Below, one piece after another: positions 44,394 to 52,453 of a stretch of 55,583 bases of DNA. A model generated the notes under the pieces. That model had not been told where the DNA came from and ran no database searches. It saw only the letters and a program-made list of their open reading frames with translations. The position numbers and the translations under genes were made by a program. Position 1 is the first letter of the stretch. Every line of letters starts with the position of its first letter. Source of the DNA: Acidobacteriota bacterium. GTDB taxonomy: Bacteria > Acidobacteriota > Terriglobia > Acidiferrales > UBA7541. The stretch covers positions 1 through 55,583 of the forward strand of contig QHZB01000178.1 of NCBI GenBank assembly GCA_003224525.1, written 5' to 3'.

Positions 44394-45396
44394 ATGACCT
44401 ATGCCAAGCGTGGAGTCGCTGCGGCGCAGAAGCTCCAGCACTGGTTTAACCGCCGTGTGCTTCAGCAACCGTGGATGATGGAGGAGTTTGCCAGCCCGAT
44501 CCTACAGGAGAGCCTGCTCCTGGATAAGGCTCGCTGCGATGCCTATCGCGAAGCGATTCACCGCACCGTGAAACCCGGCGACGTGGTCGTGGATCTCGGC
44601 GCGGGCACTGGCCTGCTTTCCTTCTTCGCGCTGCAAGCCGGCGCGCGCCACGTCTACGCAATCGAGATGAGCCGCATCGCCGATGTCGCCGCCGAACTGA
44701 TCGAGGCCAACGGTTTTCAAAGACCGCATCACGCTGATTCGCAAAAATTCAGAAAAGGTGCGCCTGCCGGAACGCTGCGACGTCCTGGTCACCGAGACGC
44801 TCAGCGCTTTCTGCTTCGACGCGGAAAACATTATCGAGCTCGTGGCCGACGCCCGCGAGCGCTTCTTGAAGCCCGGCCCGCGCATTATACCGGAATCCGC
44901 GGACACATTTCTGATGCCGTTTTGTTCGGAGGCCTTCGGCGCGGGCCGCCTCCCACCCCGTTACTACGATCTGGATTTCAAGCCGTTCAGCGAACGGCTC
45001 TTCAAGACCTGCGGACTTGTGCGTGCCTCCGGCCAGCCGTTCGTCTCGCTCAGTCAGCCCGCGCCCTTCTACCACATAGATTTTCGCAAGGACACGCGCA
45101 ACCCCGGAAAAACATTCGCCCCGTTTCGCATCACTGCCGAGGGGCGCCTGGATGGCTTCCTCGGCTGGTTCGAGGCTCACCTCTGCGAAGGCGTCACCCT
45201 CAGCAATTCACCGTACTTGCCGCTCACGCACTGGTGGCAACTCTATCTTCCCGTTCTCGAGCAGCCCCACTATCACGCCGGCCAAACCATCCTTCTTTAT
45301 CTCGACCCCAGCATCGTCGCCGGCGAAGCCGCCTGGAATTACGCTGTCCAGCCGGCCGAGGCCGACAGCCGGAACCCGAGGCTCACGCTGCGATGA
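44394..45396 (+). pseudogene. PRMT-like SAM methyltransferase broken by a frameshift
   Basis: The first part (44394 to about 44720) has the N-terminus and SAM motif I of protein-arginine-methyltransferase-like enzymes (VVDLGAGTGLLSFFALQAGA, HVYAIEMS). At CAAAGACC near 44720 the frame is lost; removing one base gives GFQDRITLIRKNSEKVRLPE, which joins smoothly to the second frame (CDVLVTETLSAFCFDAEN to the end at 45396, with LTHWWQLYLPV). One extra A in an A-run would explain it. Either a recent pseudogene or a sequencing error. As an intact gene it would encode about 330 residues. Confidence 0.75.
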
Positions 45397-45462
45397 TGAC
45401 GGTCGGAGAGCAATTCCCTGTTTGACGCGGTCCTGACGAAAAAGATCGCAGCGGGAACGCTC

Positions 45463-45499
45463 GCAACAAGGGCAACAAGGGCAACAAGTGGGCAACAAG
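45463..45499 (+). repeat. Four tandem GGCAACAAG units
   Basis: gCAACAAG, GGCAACAAG, GGCAACAAG and (TG)GGCAACAAG follow one another at 45463-45499, in the gap after the broken methyltransferase. A short tandem repeat that could vary in number. Confidence 0.6.
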
Positions 45500-45545
45500 A
45501 CGTCTCCTCTGCTGAAGCTCTCCCCAGAAGCGAATTTGAGGACGC

Positions 45546-45592
45546 TATAATTCAGAGAGACGGCAAGAGCTGTCCGGCGATAAATCTGGACA
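45546..45592 (+). promoter_or_regulatory. Plus-strand TATAAT box followed by a small hairpin, with no gene downstream
   Basis: TATAAT at 45546-45551 is followed 19 bases later by TGTCCGG-CGATAAAT-CTGGACA (45571-45592), a 7-bp stem with one G-T pair. The next gene on this strand is 4 kb away and the local gene (nuoI) is on the other strand. This may be a small RNA promoter or chance; no -35 box was identified. Confidence 0.3.
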
Positions 45593-45640
45593 CACCTCGG
45601 AGTCATCCGGAAAAACTCGCAAGAATAAAGTGGGTAAATA

Positions 45641-46117
45641 CTAGCGGCCAGATGGGGTCGCGGCCTCGGGTCCTATTTCTAGAAGCTGTTCTTTGCGGTA
45701 CACGAGAGAGTTGATGTCGTAAGTCGCGAGCTCAAAGCCGTGACCGTGCGTGATAGCATCGGTCGGGCACGCTTCCACGCAATAACCGCAGAAAATGCAG
45801 CGCGAATAATCGATGTTGTACACGCTGGCATAGCGCTCGCCCGCGGAGATGCGGTTTGCGTCGACGTTCTCCGCCGCTTCGATGTAAATGCAATTCGCGG
45901 GGCAAGCCGCGGCGCAAAGGAAGCAGCCCACACATTTTTCCAGTCCGCTTTCGTCGCGGTGCAGGACGTGGATCCCGCGGTAGCGTGGCTGGAAATGTAC
46001 GGGCTCGTAAGGATAGTTTTCCGTGACCGTCTTACGAAACATATTGCGGAAGGTTACGCTGAAGCCCTTCACCAGCGCGCCAAACGTCTCGCCCACTTCC
46101 CGGATGATCGATGCCAT
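45641..46117 (-). CDS. nuoI: NADH-quinone oxidoreductase subunit I (NuoI)
   Basis: A 158-residue two-[4Fe-4S] ferredoxin subunit of complex I. Both CxxCxxCxxxCP motifs are intact: CVGCFLCAAACPANCI and CIFCGYCVEACPTDAI, preceded by RYRGIHVLHRDESGLEKC, typical for NuoI. Here it stands apart from other nuo genes, at the end of a minus-strand run parA-parB-hyp-ypdA. It could be a second or relocated copy. Confidence 0.92.
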   Translation of the reverse strand: MASIIREVGETFGALVKGFSVTFRNMFRKTVTENYPYEPVHFQPRYRGIHVLHRDESGLEKCVGCFLCAAACPANCIYIEAAENVDANRISAGERYASVYNIDYSRCIFCGYCVEACPTDAITHGHGFELATYDINSLVYRKEQLLEIGPEAATPSGR

Positions 46118-46183
46118 AAACTACGAGTCTAGCAAACGACCTCGGGGCGGGCAAATCTGGCCTGGGTTTCGCTTCCTTGCAGC

Positions 46184-47155
46184 TCACACCGCCAGTGCTT
46201 GAATGATCTGCTTCCCATGGAAGCGTCCGTTTTCGATGAAAATCTCGCCAGTATGACGTCCGCCGATGACCACTCCCGCCAGATGGATTCCCGCCACATT
46301 GCTCTCGAGTGTATTCGGATCCAGTGCCGGTTTGCGGCTTTCCGGATCGAGCCGCACGCGCAGGCTTTCAATAAACGTGAAATCGGGATGATACCCGGTC
46401 AGCGCGAAAACGCGCCGCGCGGGCAATCTCTTCTCACCGTCTCCATTTTCGACCACGACTTCGTCCTTCGTGATGCGCTTCACGCGGGACTCGAATAACG
46501 CTTTCACTTGGCCGGCCTTGATTCGGTTCTCGATGTCTGGCCGCACCCAATACTTGATCGTTGCACCGAGTTCCTTGTTCCGATGTACCAGCGTCACTCG
46601 CGCGCCATTTCTATAGAGATCGAGCGCCGCCTCAGCAGCAGAATTTTTCCCGCCGATCACGACCACGTCCTGATTCCAGAATTCGTGTGGCTCCGTGTAG
46701 TAGTGCGAAACGTGCGGAAGACCTTCGCCCGGCACGCCCAGTTGGTTCGGCAGATCGTAATAGCCGGTCGCCACGGCAATCTTTTTGCACTGGTATTTGT
46801 ACTCCGTTCCCTTCTCCGTTCTCGTTACTACCGTGAAGTTTCCATCCTGGCCATCAACTCGCAACACCTGCTCGTACAACCGCAATTCAAGCGCATAGTG
46901 CTCCGCCGCCTTCCGGTAGTATTTCAGCGCCTCGACGCGGGTAGGCTTTTCCGCTGCGCAAACTAGCGGCAAGTCGCCGATTTCGAGCAATTCCGGCGTC
47001 GTGAAAAACACCATGTTTACCGGATAGTGGAAGATCGAATTGCACAGGCAGGCTTTGTCGATGACCAGCGGCCGCTTTCCCGCGCGCTTGGCCTCGATGG
47101 CAGTAGCCAGGCCCGTCGGCCCAGCTCCGATGCAGATAATGTCGTAGGGTTCCAT
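46184..47155 (-). CDS. ypdA: YpdA-family FAD/NAD(P)-dependent disulfide reductase (bacillithiol-type)
   Basis: A 323-residue flavoprotein with the FAD motif DIICIGAGPTGLATAIEAKR, the second nucleotide-binding motif VVVIGGKNSAAEAALDLYRNG and the late FAD motif GIHLAGVVIGGRHTGEIFIENG. It is closest to YpdA, the NADPH-dependent bacillithiol disulfide reductase, which has no thioredoxin-reductase CxxC; here also none is seen, but a single Cys pair CLCNS sits near residue 38. It likely keeps low-molecular-weight thiols reduced. It is cotranscribed with neighbours by spacing. Confidence 0.87.
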   Translation of the reverse strand: MEPYDIICIGAGPTGLATAIEAKRAGKRPLVIDKACLCNSIFHYPVNMVFFTTPELLEIGDLPLVCAAEKPTRVEALKYYRKAAEHYALELRLYEQVLRVDGQDGNFTVVTRTEKGTEYKYQCKKIAVATGYYDLPNQLGVPGEGLPHVSHYYTEPHEFWNQDVVVIGGKNSAAEAALDLYRNGARVTLVHRNKELGATIKYWVRPDIENRIKAGQVKALFESRVKRITKDEVVVENGDGEKRLPARRVFALTGYHPDFTFIESLRVRLDPESRKPALDPNTLESNVAGIHLAGVVIGGRHTGEIFIENGRFHGKQIIQALAV

Positions 47156-47205
47156 GAGAATTTCAGTCTGCCGGGAGTTTTTCGGAATTGCAAATTACCG
47201 CAACT

Positions 47206-47541
47206 CTACTGCTTAGGAGGCAGATCCAGCATTTCCGTGAGTTCCCGCCGGAACGATTCAAGTTCGCCCAATTTCTCCGGCGTTGCTTCCACTTCCTTCT
47301 TTTTCCAGACGAACACTTCGCCTGAGCCGCGCTTCAGTTTTACACTGAGGTTTCCTTCTAAGAGGTACGATGGCGGCGCGAGCAGTTTTATTCCGCCGTT
47401 CGGAACGGCAGCCAACACCGCCGCGCAATCGCCTTTCCTCATGCACAGGGCACTCTCGTAAGGCGGAATCGCAATGGGGCGAAAGCCTGCCTTGAAGAGC
47501 CGCTCGATGACCTGCATTTGCTTCGGTGAAAATTCAACCAT
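47206..47541 (-). CDS. Conserved-looking hypothetical protein downstream of parB
   Basis: A 111-residue soluble protein not recognised. It starts EFSPKQMQVIERLFKAGFRPIAI and has a basic beta-rich middle (LLEGNLSVKLKRGSGEVFVWKKK) and a charged helical end. No signal peptide, membrane helix or catalytic motif was seen. It lies in the same orientation between parB and ypdA with short gaps, so it is probably part of the operon. Codon pattern and length favour a real gene. Confidence 0.65.
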   Translation of the reverse strand: MVEFSPKQMQVIERLFKAGFRPIAIPPYESALCMRKGDCAAVLAAVPNGGIKLLAPPSYLLEGNLSVKLKRGSGEVFVWKKKEVEATPEKLGELESFRRELTEMLDLPPKQ

Positions 47542-47613
47542 GGAGGTAACTTGCAGGAGCAGTGCTGGCTTGTCCTGAGCCTTCCGGAAAGGCCCCGTCC
47601 GTTCTTGGCAGTA

Positions 47614-48435
47614 TCAAGCCGCTGTCGAATCGGCTTCCGAAGAGGATCCCTCAAGCTGTGCCAGGATTTCGCGCAGCGTGGAAATCAGCTCATCGCGCGA
47701 AACATGACTCTTCTTGAACTGAATTCGGAACTTGAATGTTTCCGTCGCCGGCTCGAATTGAAAGATGAACGGCTGTGGCCGCTGCGGGCCCGACTGCTCT
47801 TCGCGGCGTTCGCGGCGCGCCTCGTCGCGCGTCAACCCGCCCTGCATGATACGGTGGAACATCTCGATCATTTTCTTTTCGGTGGGTTGGCGCGCGATCT
47901 GCAGCAAAAGCGATTTTGAAAGAATTCCGTGCTCGATGCACTTCTTCCGCAGCGAGTCGGGAATATTGCGCAGCGACAGAGTTTCGGTTACCGAAGACCG
48001 CGCCCGGCCGATCTTCTTCGCGATGTCCTCGTGCGTGTATTCAAACTGCGCGCTCAGACGGTGCAGCCCATCTGCTTCTTCAAAGGGTGTCAGGTCTTTC
48101 CGCTGAATATTTTCGATCAGCCCGATTTCGAGGGTCTCCGCGTCATCCGCGGTCTTTTCGATGCACGGCACCTCGCGCAGCCCCGCCGCGCGCGAGGCAT
48201 GATAGCGCCGCTCACCGGAGATGATATGGAAGCAGTCCTCTCGCGGGACGTAGCGCACCAGCAGCGGCTCCAGCACGCCTTTCTCGCGGATCGATTCCGT
48301 GAGTTCGCGCAAATCGCCGAGCGCCTTGCGTGGCTGGTCGGGATTCGGGCGGATTTGGTCCACGCGAATCATACGCCCGACCGCCGCGCCGCTATAGCTT
48401 GTCAGCGATTCTACGTAGTGCGCGTCATGCCGCAT
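47614..48435 (-). CDS. parB: ParB-like chromosome partition / nucleoid-occlusion-type protein
   Basis: A 273-residue ParB family member. The N-terminal nuclease-fold/CTPase part shows IRVDQIRPNPDQPRK, ISGERRYHASRAAG and LIENIQRKDLTPFEEADGL. The central HTH is THEDIAKKIGRARSSVTETLSL. It should bind parS sites and act with ParA in segregation. The ATG at 48435 overlaps the end of parA by 11 bases; longer starts only shadow parA. No parS consensus was found nearby. Confidence 0.9.
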   Translation of the reverse strand: MRHDAHYVESLTSYSGAAVGRMIRVDQIRPNPDQPRKALGDLRELTESIREKGVLEPLLVRYVPREDCFHIISGERRYHASRAAGLREVPCIEKTADDAETLEIGLIENIQRKDLTPFEEADGLHRLSAQFEYTHEDIAKKIGRARSSVTETLSLRNIPDSLRKKCIEHGILSKSLLLQIARQPTEKKMIEMFHRIMQGGLTRDEARRERREEQSGPQRPQPFIFQFEPATETFKFRIQFKKSHVSRDELISTLREILAQLEGSSSEADSTAA

Positions 48436-49225
48436 CTCCAGCGTGACGGGTAACCCGATCCTCTTCGACACGTTGGATAACCTCCCCTGCGAGTTTCTTG
48501 TACTCGACCGCACCGGGTGATTTCGGCGCGTACGTCAAAATCGTTTCCTTGTATGCCGGACTCTCTTCCAGCCGGACGTTCTTTGTGATTTTCGTCTTGA
48601 ACAACACTTCCCCGAATACCGATCGAATCTGCCCGTGGGTATCCTTTGAAATATTCGTACGTTTGTCAAAAAGCGTAATCACCACGCCCAGAACTTTCAG
48701 CGCCGGGTTGGGACGCGCCCGGATTCGTTCGTAGGTCTCCAGCAGGTCGTCAGTTCCCTCGATCGCGAAGTACGCTGCTTGAATGGGCACCAGCAAATGC
48801 GTCGAGGCCACCAGGGCATTCACCGTCAGGATTCCCAGCGATGGCGGAGTATCGAGGATTACGTACTCATAATCTTTCAGGACTGGAGTCAGCGCATCTT
48901 TCAATTTGAACGGCGCGTCGAATTGTCCCGCGAGCACCTGCTCCAGCTTTGCAAGCGCCAGCCGGCCCGGCCCAAGAAACAGCATTGGATCCTTGGTCGG
49001 CTTTATGACTGTGGCCATCGTGACCCGGCTGTCGCTCAGCACGTCGAACATGGTCGTGGAAATCTCGCCGGCATCGTAAAACGCGATTGTCGAATTGGCT
49101 TGTGGATCGAGATCAATCAGCAGCGTACGCTTTCCGCGATGTGCGAGCGCCGCGGACAAATTGATCGCCGTCGTGGTCTTTCCGACGCCGCCCTTTTGAT
49201 TCGCAACCGTGATGATGGCCGTCAT
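48425..49225 (-). CDS. parA: ParA-family partition ATPase
   Basis: A 266-residue deviant-Walker ATPase: ITVANQKGGVGKTTTAINLS (Walker A'), LLIDLDPQANST (A''), YVILDTPPSLGILTVNAL (Walker B) and LGVVITLFDKRTN. With ParB it partitions the chromosome origin or another replicon. The ATG at 49225 follows GGAGG at a normal distance; eight more residues in the longer frame are not conserved. First gene of the minus-strand operon. Confidence 0.95.
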   Translation of the reverse strand: MTAIITVANQKGGVGKTTTAINLSAALAHRGKRTLLIDLDPQANSTIAFYDAGEISTTMFDVLSDSRVTMATVIKPTKDPMLFLGPGRLALAKLEQVLAGQFDAPFKLKDALTPVLKDYEYVILDTPPSLGILTVNALVASTHLLVPIQAAYFAIEGTDDLLETYERIRARPNPALKVLGVVITLFDKRTNISKDTHGQIRSVFGEVLFKTKITKNVRLEESPAYKETILTYAPKSPGAVEYKKLAGEVIQRVEEDRVTRHAGDAA

Positions 49226-49523
49226 CTGTTTTTGCCTCCGCTCGCGCACAAAAAATCGAGCCGCAGCGATCCGGCAACTGGGTTCCTATATATGGGTGCC
49301 GCCTCCAGAAAACCCCCAAGGCCTAGGCTAACTCTACGTTTGCTACCTTTCATTGGCAAGCGAAAAGTGGGTGGATCGACGGCTGTCGCGGTGGAAAACC
49401 AGAGGCAGGGCGGTGGGCTGGTTTTGTGGGGCAAGTACCAAATTGAGCCTTTCCAGCACCGTGCTCTTGTTCCACAGTGTTTATTCCCCACCACTCTCAG
49501 CCTGCGCCATCGTCCCTCCTTTG

Positions 49524-49886
49524 GTGCGAGGAGGCACCGGTGGAAGTTATGTATCCGAGCGGCGTAATTCTCGCCGTCAACTCTTAAAAGCCAAACTACG
49601 AGTGCGCGCCTGGAAATCCGGCTGGAACGAGCAGAGAGCGGAATCGGAAAATCTCTCGGAAAGAGGAGTCTTTTTCGCCACCGACGCGCCGCTGGTTGTC
49701 GGCTCGGCGGTCGAGGTTCTTCTGAAAATGCCGGAGGAAATCAGCGGCAGACCGACGACAGAGTGACGATGCACTGGTCACGGAGTGCGTCTCGAGCCCG
49801 TCGATACGCCGCGGGGCAAGTTGGGTGTGGGCATACAGTTCGACTGCTATGAAATTTTGCGGTCGGAAGCCGCTCTTCCAAGCTGA
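49524..49886 (+). pseudogene. PilZ-domain gene interrupted by an in-frame TGA
   Basis: From a GTG at 49524 the frame encodes a PilZ-like N-terminus (SERRNSRRQLLKAKLRVRAW, ENLSERGVFFATDAPLVVGS). A TGA at 49764-49766 interrupts it where RPTTE is followed by RCTGHG, so a Trp codon TGG is the likely ancestor. The same frame then continues to 49886 with VRLEPVDTPRGKLGVGIQFD, completing the domain. Nonsense mutation or base error; the restored protein would have 120 residues. Confidence 0.65.
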
Positions 49887-49931
49887 CGCCGAATCCGGCG
49901 TGCGGGCGATCGCCAGAATCCGGAGGGCGGC

Positions 49932-50380
49932 ATGCAGAGGCGTGGCCTGGTTGTAGACGATGAACCATTAGTTTGCGAGATGATCGGGAAAGTCTTGAAC
50001 TCAGCCGGCATGGAAGCGTTGATCCTACCAGAAGCACGGAAGCTCCCGATATTCTCGATGAAGGAAAATTTGATGTCGTGTTTTTGGATTTACACGTGCC
50101 CTCTCCCGACGGGATCGAACTTGCCCGGCAGATGCGCAGTTCGCGCTTCCATCGAACGACATCCATCGTCCCGATCAGCGACGATCAGCGTCCGAGTGCG
50201 CTTTCCGTAGGGTTTGTAGCGGGCGCCAGCTTCTTCCTATACAAGTCAATCGACAAGGATCGCCTTCTCAAACTCGTTCGGGCCACTCAAGGCGCCATGG
50301 CACATGAGCGGCCTCCTGGTTCGGGCTCCCCGGATCGCTCCGGTTGGCTCATCCTTAGGTATTTGCCTGCAGCTCTCTGA
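49932..50380 (+). pseudogene. CheY-like receiver-domain gene broken by a frameshift
   Basis: The start (RGLVVDDEPLVCEMIGKVLN from the ATG at 49932, after GGAGGGCGGC) and the rest (DILDEGKFDVVFLDLHVPSP, GIELARQMR, ASFFLYKSIDKDRLLKLV) of a receiver domain lie in two frames. The switch is near 50031-50042 (GAAGCACGGAAGC). The acidic pocket (DDE), the phospho-Asp (FLDLHVP) and the Lys (YKS) would all be present after repair. It follows the broken PilZ gene, so the pair seems to have decayed together. Confidence 0.65.
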
Positions 50381-50537
50381 TCGTATGAGGCCAATCGCAG
50401 TGGGCGGTTCGGTCGCCCGCATTCTGTAGTTTCCCTCGACTTGCTCCCACTCCCCCGCTCCTCACTTCGTTTCACCGCGGCGTCCGTTTGCTCCTTTTCT
50501 CCGCCCCGCTTACACTCGTTCCTCTTGCCGTGTACCC

Positions 50538-51914
50538 ATGATCGGACTCCAGGCACTTCGCGCCGAATTCCGCCCCACGCTGCGACTCGCCACTCCACTT
50601 GTGCTCGCCGAGCTCGGCTGGATGAGCATGGCTATCGTCGATACGATGATGGTAGGGCGGCTCCCCAACAGCGCGACCGCCATGGGCGCGGTCAGCCTGG
50701 GCTCCAACATTTTTATCGTGCTGGCTCTCTTCGGTGGCGGACTGCTCATGGGACTAGACACGCTCGTTTCGCAAGCCTTCGGAGCGGGCCGGCGCGAGGA
50801 CTGCCATCGTTCCCTGCTCAACAGCATTTACCTCAGCGTTGCCCTCGCTCCCTTTCTTGCCGCGCCCGTTTGGTTGCTTCCCTCTATTCTTGCAGGGATG
50901 CGTGTTGATCCGGGAGTTTTGGCCCTCGCCATTCCCTACACCAAGGCGTTAGCCACTGGCTTGCTGCCCCTGCTCCTCTATTTCGCGGTGCGCCGCTGCC
51001 TGCAAGCGATGAACATGGTGAAACCCGTGGCGTTCGCGCTCGTCACCGCCAACATCGTCAATGCTCTAGGCAATTGGATTCTGATCTATGGCAAGTGGGG
51101 AGCGCCGGTCATGGGCGCCGTTGGTTCCGGATGGTCCACGGCGTTCGCGCGGCTCTACATGGCCTCTGTGCTTGTCGGCTACCTGCTGTGGTACGACCAA
51201 AAACACCGCACGGAGCTCCTCAGAACTCCTGTGGAAATCGATCTGCCGCGCATCCGCCGCCTCATTACTCTCGGATTGCCCGCCGCGATTCAGTTCACCT
51301 TAGAGAGTGGGGTCTTTGCCTTGGTCACGGCGCTCATCGCACGGCTTGGTGCTGTTCCGCTCGCCAGCCACCAGATCGCTCTGAACACGGTCGCCTTTAC
51401 CTACATGGTTCCTCTCGGCATCGCTTCCGCAGCCGCCGTGCGCGTGGGTCAGGCGATCGGTCGTTGCGATCCCAAAGCGGCGGGCGATGCTGGCGGCACA
51501 GCCATCTTTCTTGGTGCTGCCTTCATGACCTGCGCCAGCGCGGCTCTGCTCCTATTTCCACGATGGATCGCGCGGATGTACACACCGGACGAGACCGTCA
51601 TTCACAGCACCATTCTCCTGCTCGCTGCCGGTGCAGCCTTCCAACTATTCGATGGCATCCAAACCGTCGCCACGGGAGCCCTCCGCGGTGCCGGCGATAC
51701 GCGCACGCCCATGTTTTGCCACTTCACTGCGTACTGGATTATTGGTCTTCCGCTCGGTGCCTGGCTGTGCTTCCGCCGGGGCTGGGGCGCGTTTGGCCTG
51801 TGGGCCGGCCTGAGCCTGGCGCTCATTCTGATCGGCATCGTCCTGCTTTTCGCCTGGCGACGGACGGTTCGCGGGTTAATGCTCGTGCCGGAAGACACAC
51901 TGGCTCGAACTTGA
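50538..51914 (+). CDS. MATE-family multidrug/Na+ antiporter
   Basis: A 458-residue exporter with twelve predicted helices. Typical MATE phrases are LVLAELGWMSMAIVDTMMVG, GGLLMGLDTLVSQAFGAGRR, YTKALATGLLPLLLYFAVRR, a repeat in the second half (GIASAAAVRVGQAIGRCD, FQLFDGIQTVATGALRGAGD) and LPLGAWLCF. It exports cationic drugs or metabolites using a Na+ or H+ gradient; the substrate is not predictable. It is transcribed alone, convergent with the bifunctional nuclease gene. Confidence 0.93.
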   Translation: MIGLQALRAEFRPTLRLATPLVLAELGWMSMAIVDTMMVGRLPNSATAMGAVSLGSNIFIVLALFGGGLLMGLDTLVSQAFGAGRREDCHRSLLNSIYLSVALAPFLAAPVWLLPSILAGMRVDPGVLALAIPYTKALATGLLPLLLYFAVRRCLQAMNMVKPVAFALVTANIVNALGNWILIYGKWGAPVMGAVGSGWSTAFARLYMASVLVGYLLWYDQKHRTELLRTPVEIDLPRIRRLITLGLPAAIQFTLESGVFALVTALIARLGAVPLASHQIALNTVAFTYMVPLGIASAAAVRVGQAIGRCDPKAAGDAGGTAIFLGAAFMTCASAALLLFPRWIARMYTPDETVIHSTILLLAAGAAFQLFDGIQTVATGALRGAGDTRTPMFCHFTAYWIIGLPLGAWLCFRRGWGAFGLWAGLSLALILIGIVLLFAWRRTVRGLMLVPEDTLART

Positions 51915-51952
51915 TCTCGGGCGGGTAACGGAATCGACTGGCCGATAGCTGC

Positions 51953-52438
51953 TTACATCTTGTAGTGGCCGAGATCCTCGTCGGAAAGGCCATCGAGCCA
52001 GGTGCGGAGTTGCTCGTTGGTATTGCGCTCGGTGAAAGCGCTCGATATCTTGGAGTTCTTTAGGACTGCTTCATCCACGAAGATCGGGCAATCCATGCGC
52101 AACGCCAGAGCTAGCGCGTCGCTGGGACGCGAATCGATCGTCATCATCTGGCCTTCGCGCTCCACCCAGATCAATGCGTAGAACGTATCATCCTTCAGAT
52201 CATTCACCACGATTTTCTGCACGCGCACTTCAAGCCCCAGCAGAACGTTTTTCAGCAGGTCATGGGTCATCGGCCGGGGCGTTTGCACTTTCTCGATTTC
52301 CAGGGCGATGGCGTTCGCTTCGTACACGCCCACCCAGATCGGCAGGATCGCCTGGCCCTGCACGTCCTTGAGCACCACGATGGGCATATTCGTGACGGGA
52401 TCCATCATCAGGCCGCGGATTTTCATCTCCACTTCCAT
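51953..52438 (-). CDS. Bifunctional nuclease family protein (DUF151/BFN)
   Basis: A 161-residue protein with the BFN domain (VVLKDVQGQAILPIWVGVYE, NAIALEIEKVQTPRPMTHDL, IDSRPSDALALALRMDCPIF) and an acidic tail (LDGLSDEDLGHYKM). Plant members have RNase/DNase activity; bacterial ones are mostly uncharacterised. The ATG at 52438 follows GGGAGG at the right distance. Only 15 bases separate it from miaB, with which it likely forms an operon. Confidence 0.9.
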   Translation of the reverse strand: MEVEMKIRGLMMDPVTNMPIVVLKDVQGQAILPIWVGVYEANAIALEIEKVQTPRPMTHDLLKNVLLGLEVRVQKIVVNDLKDDTFYALIWVEREGQMMTIDSRPSDALALALRMDCPIFVDEAVLKNSKISSAFTERNTNEQLRTWLDGLSDEDLGHYKM

Positions 52439-52453
52439 TGATGCCTCCCTGAG

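Noticed and set aside
45463-45499. GGCAACAAG repeats as a CRISPR array
   Set aside because: Units are nine bases and directly adjacent, with no spacers and no cas genes.
49468-49483. TGTTCCACAGTGTTTA near parA, similar to a parS site
   Set aside because: The two halves are not inverted repeats; it differs from the parS palindrome at several positions.
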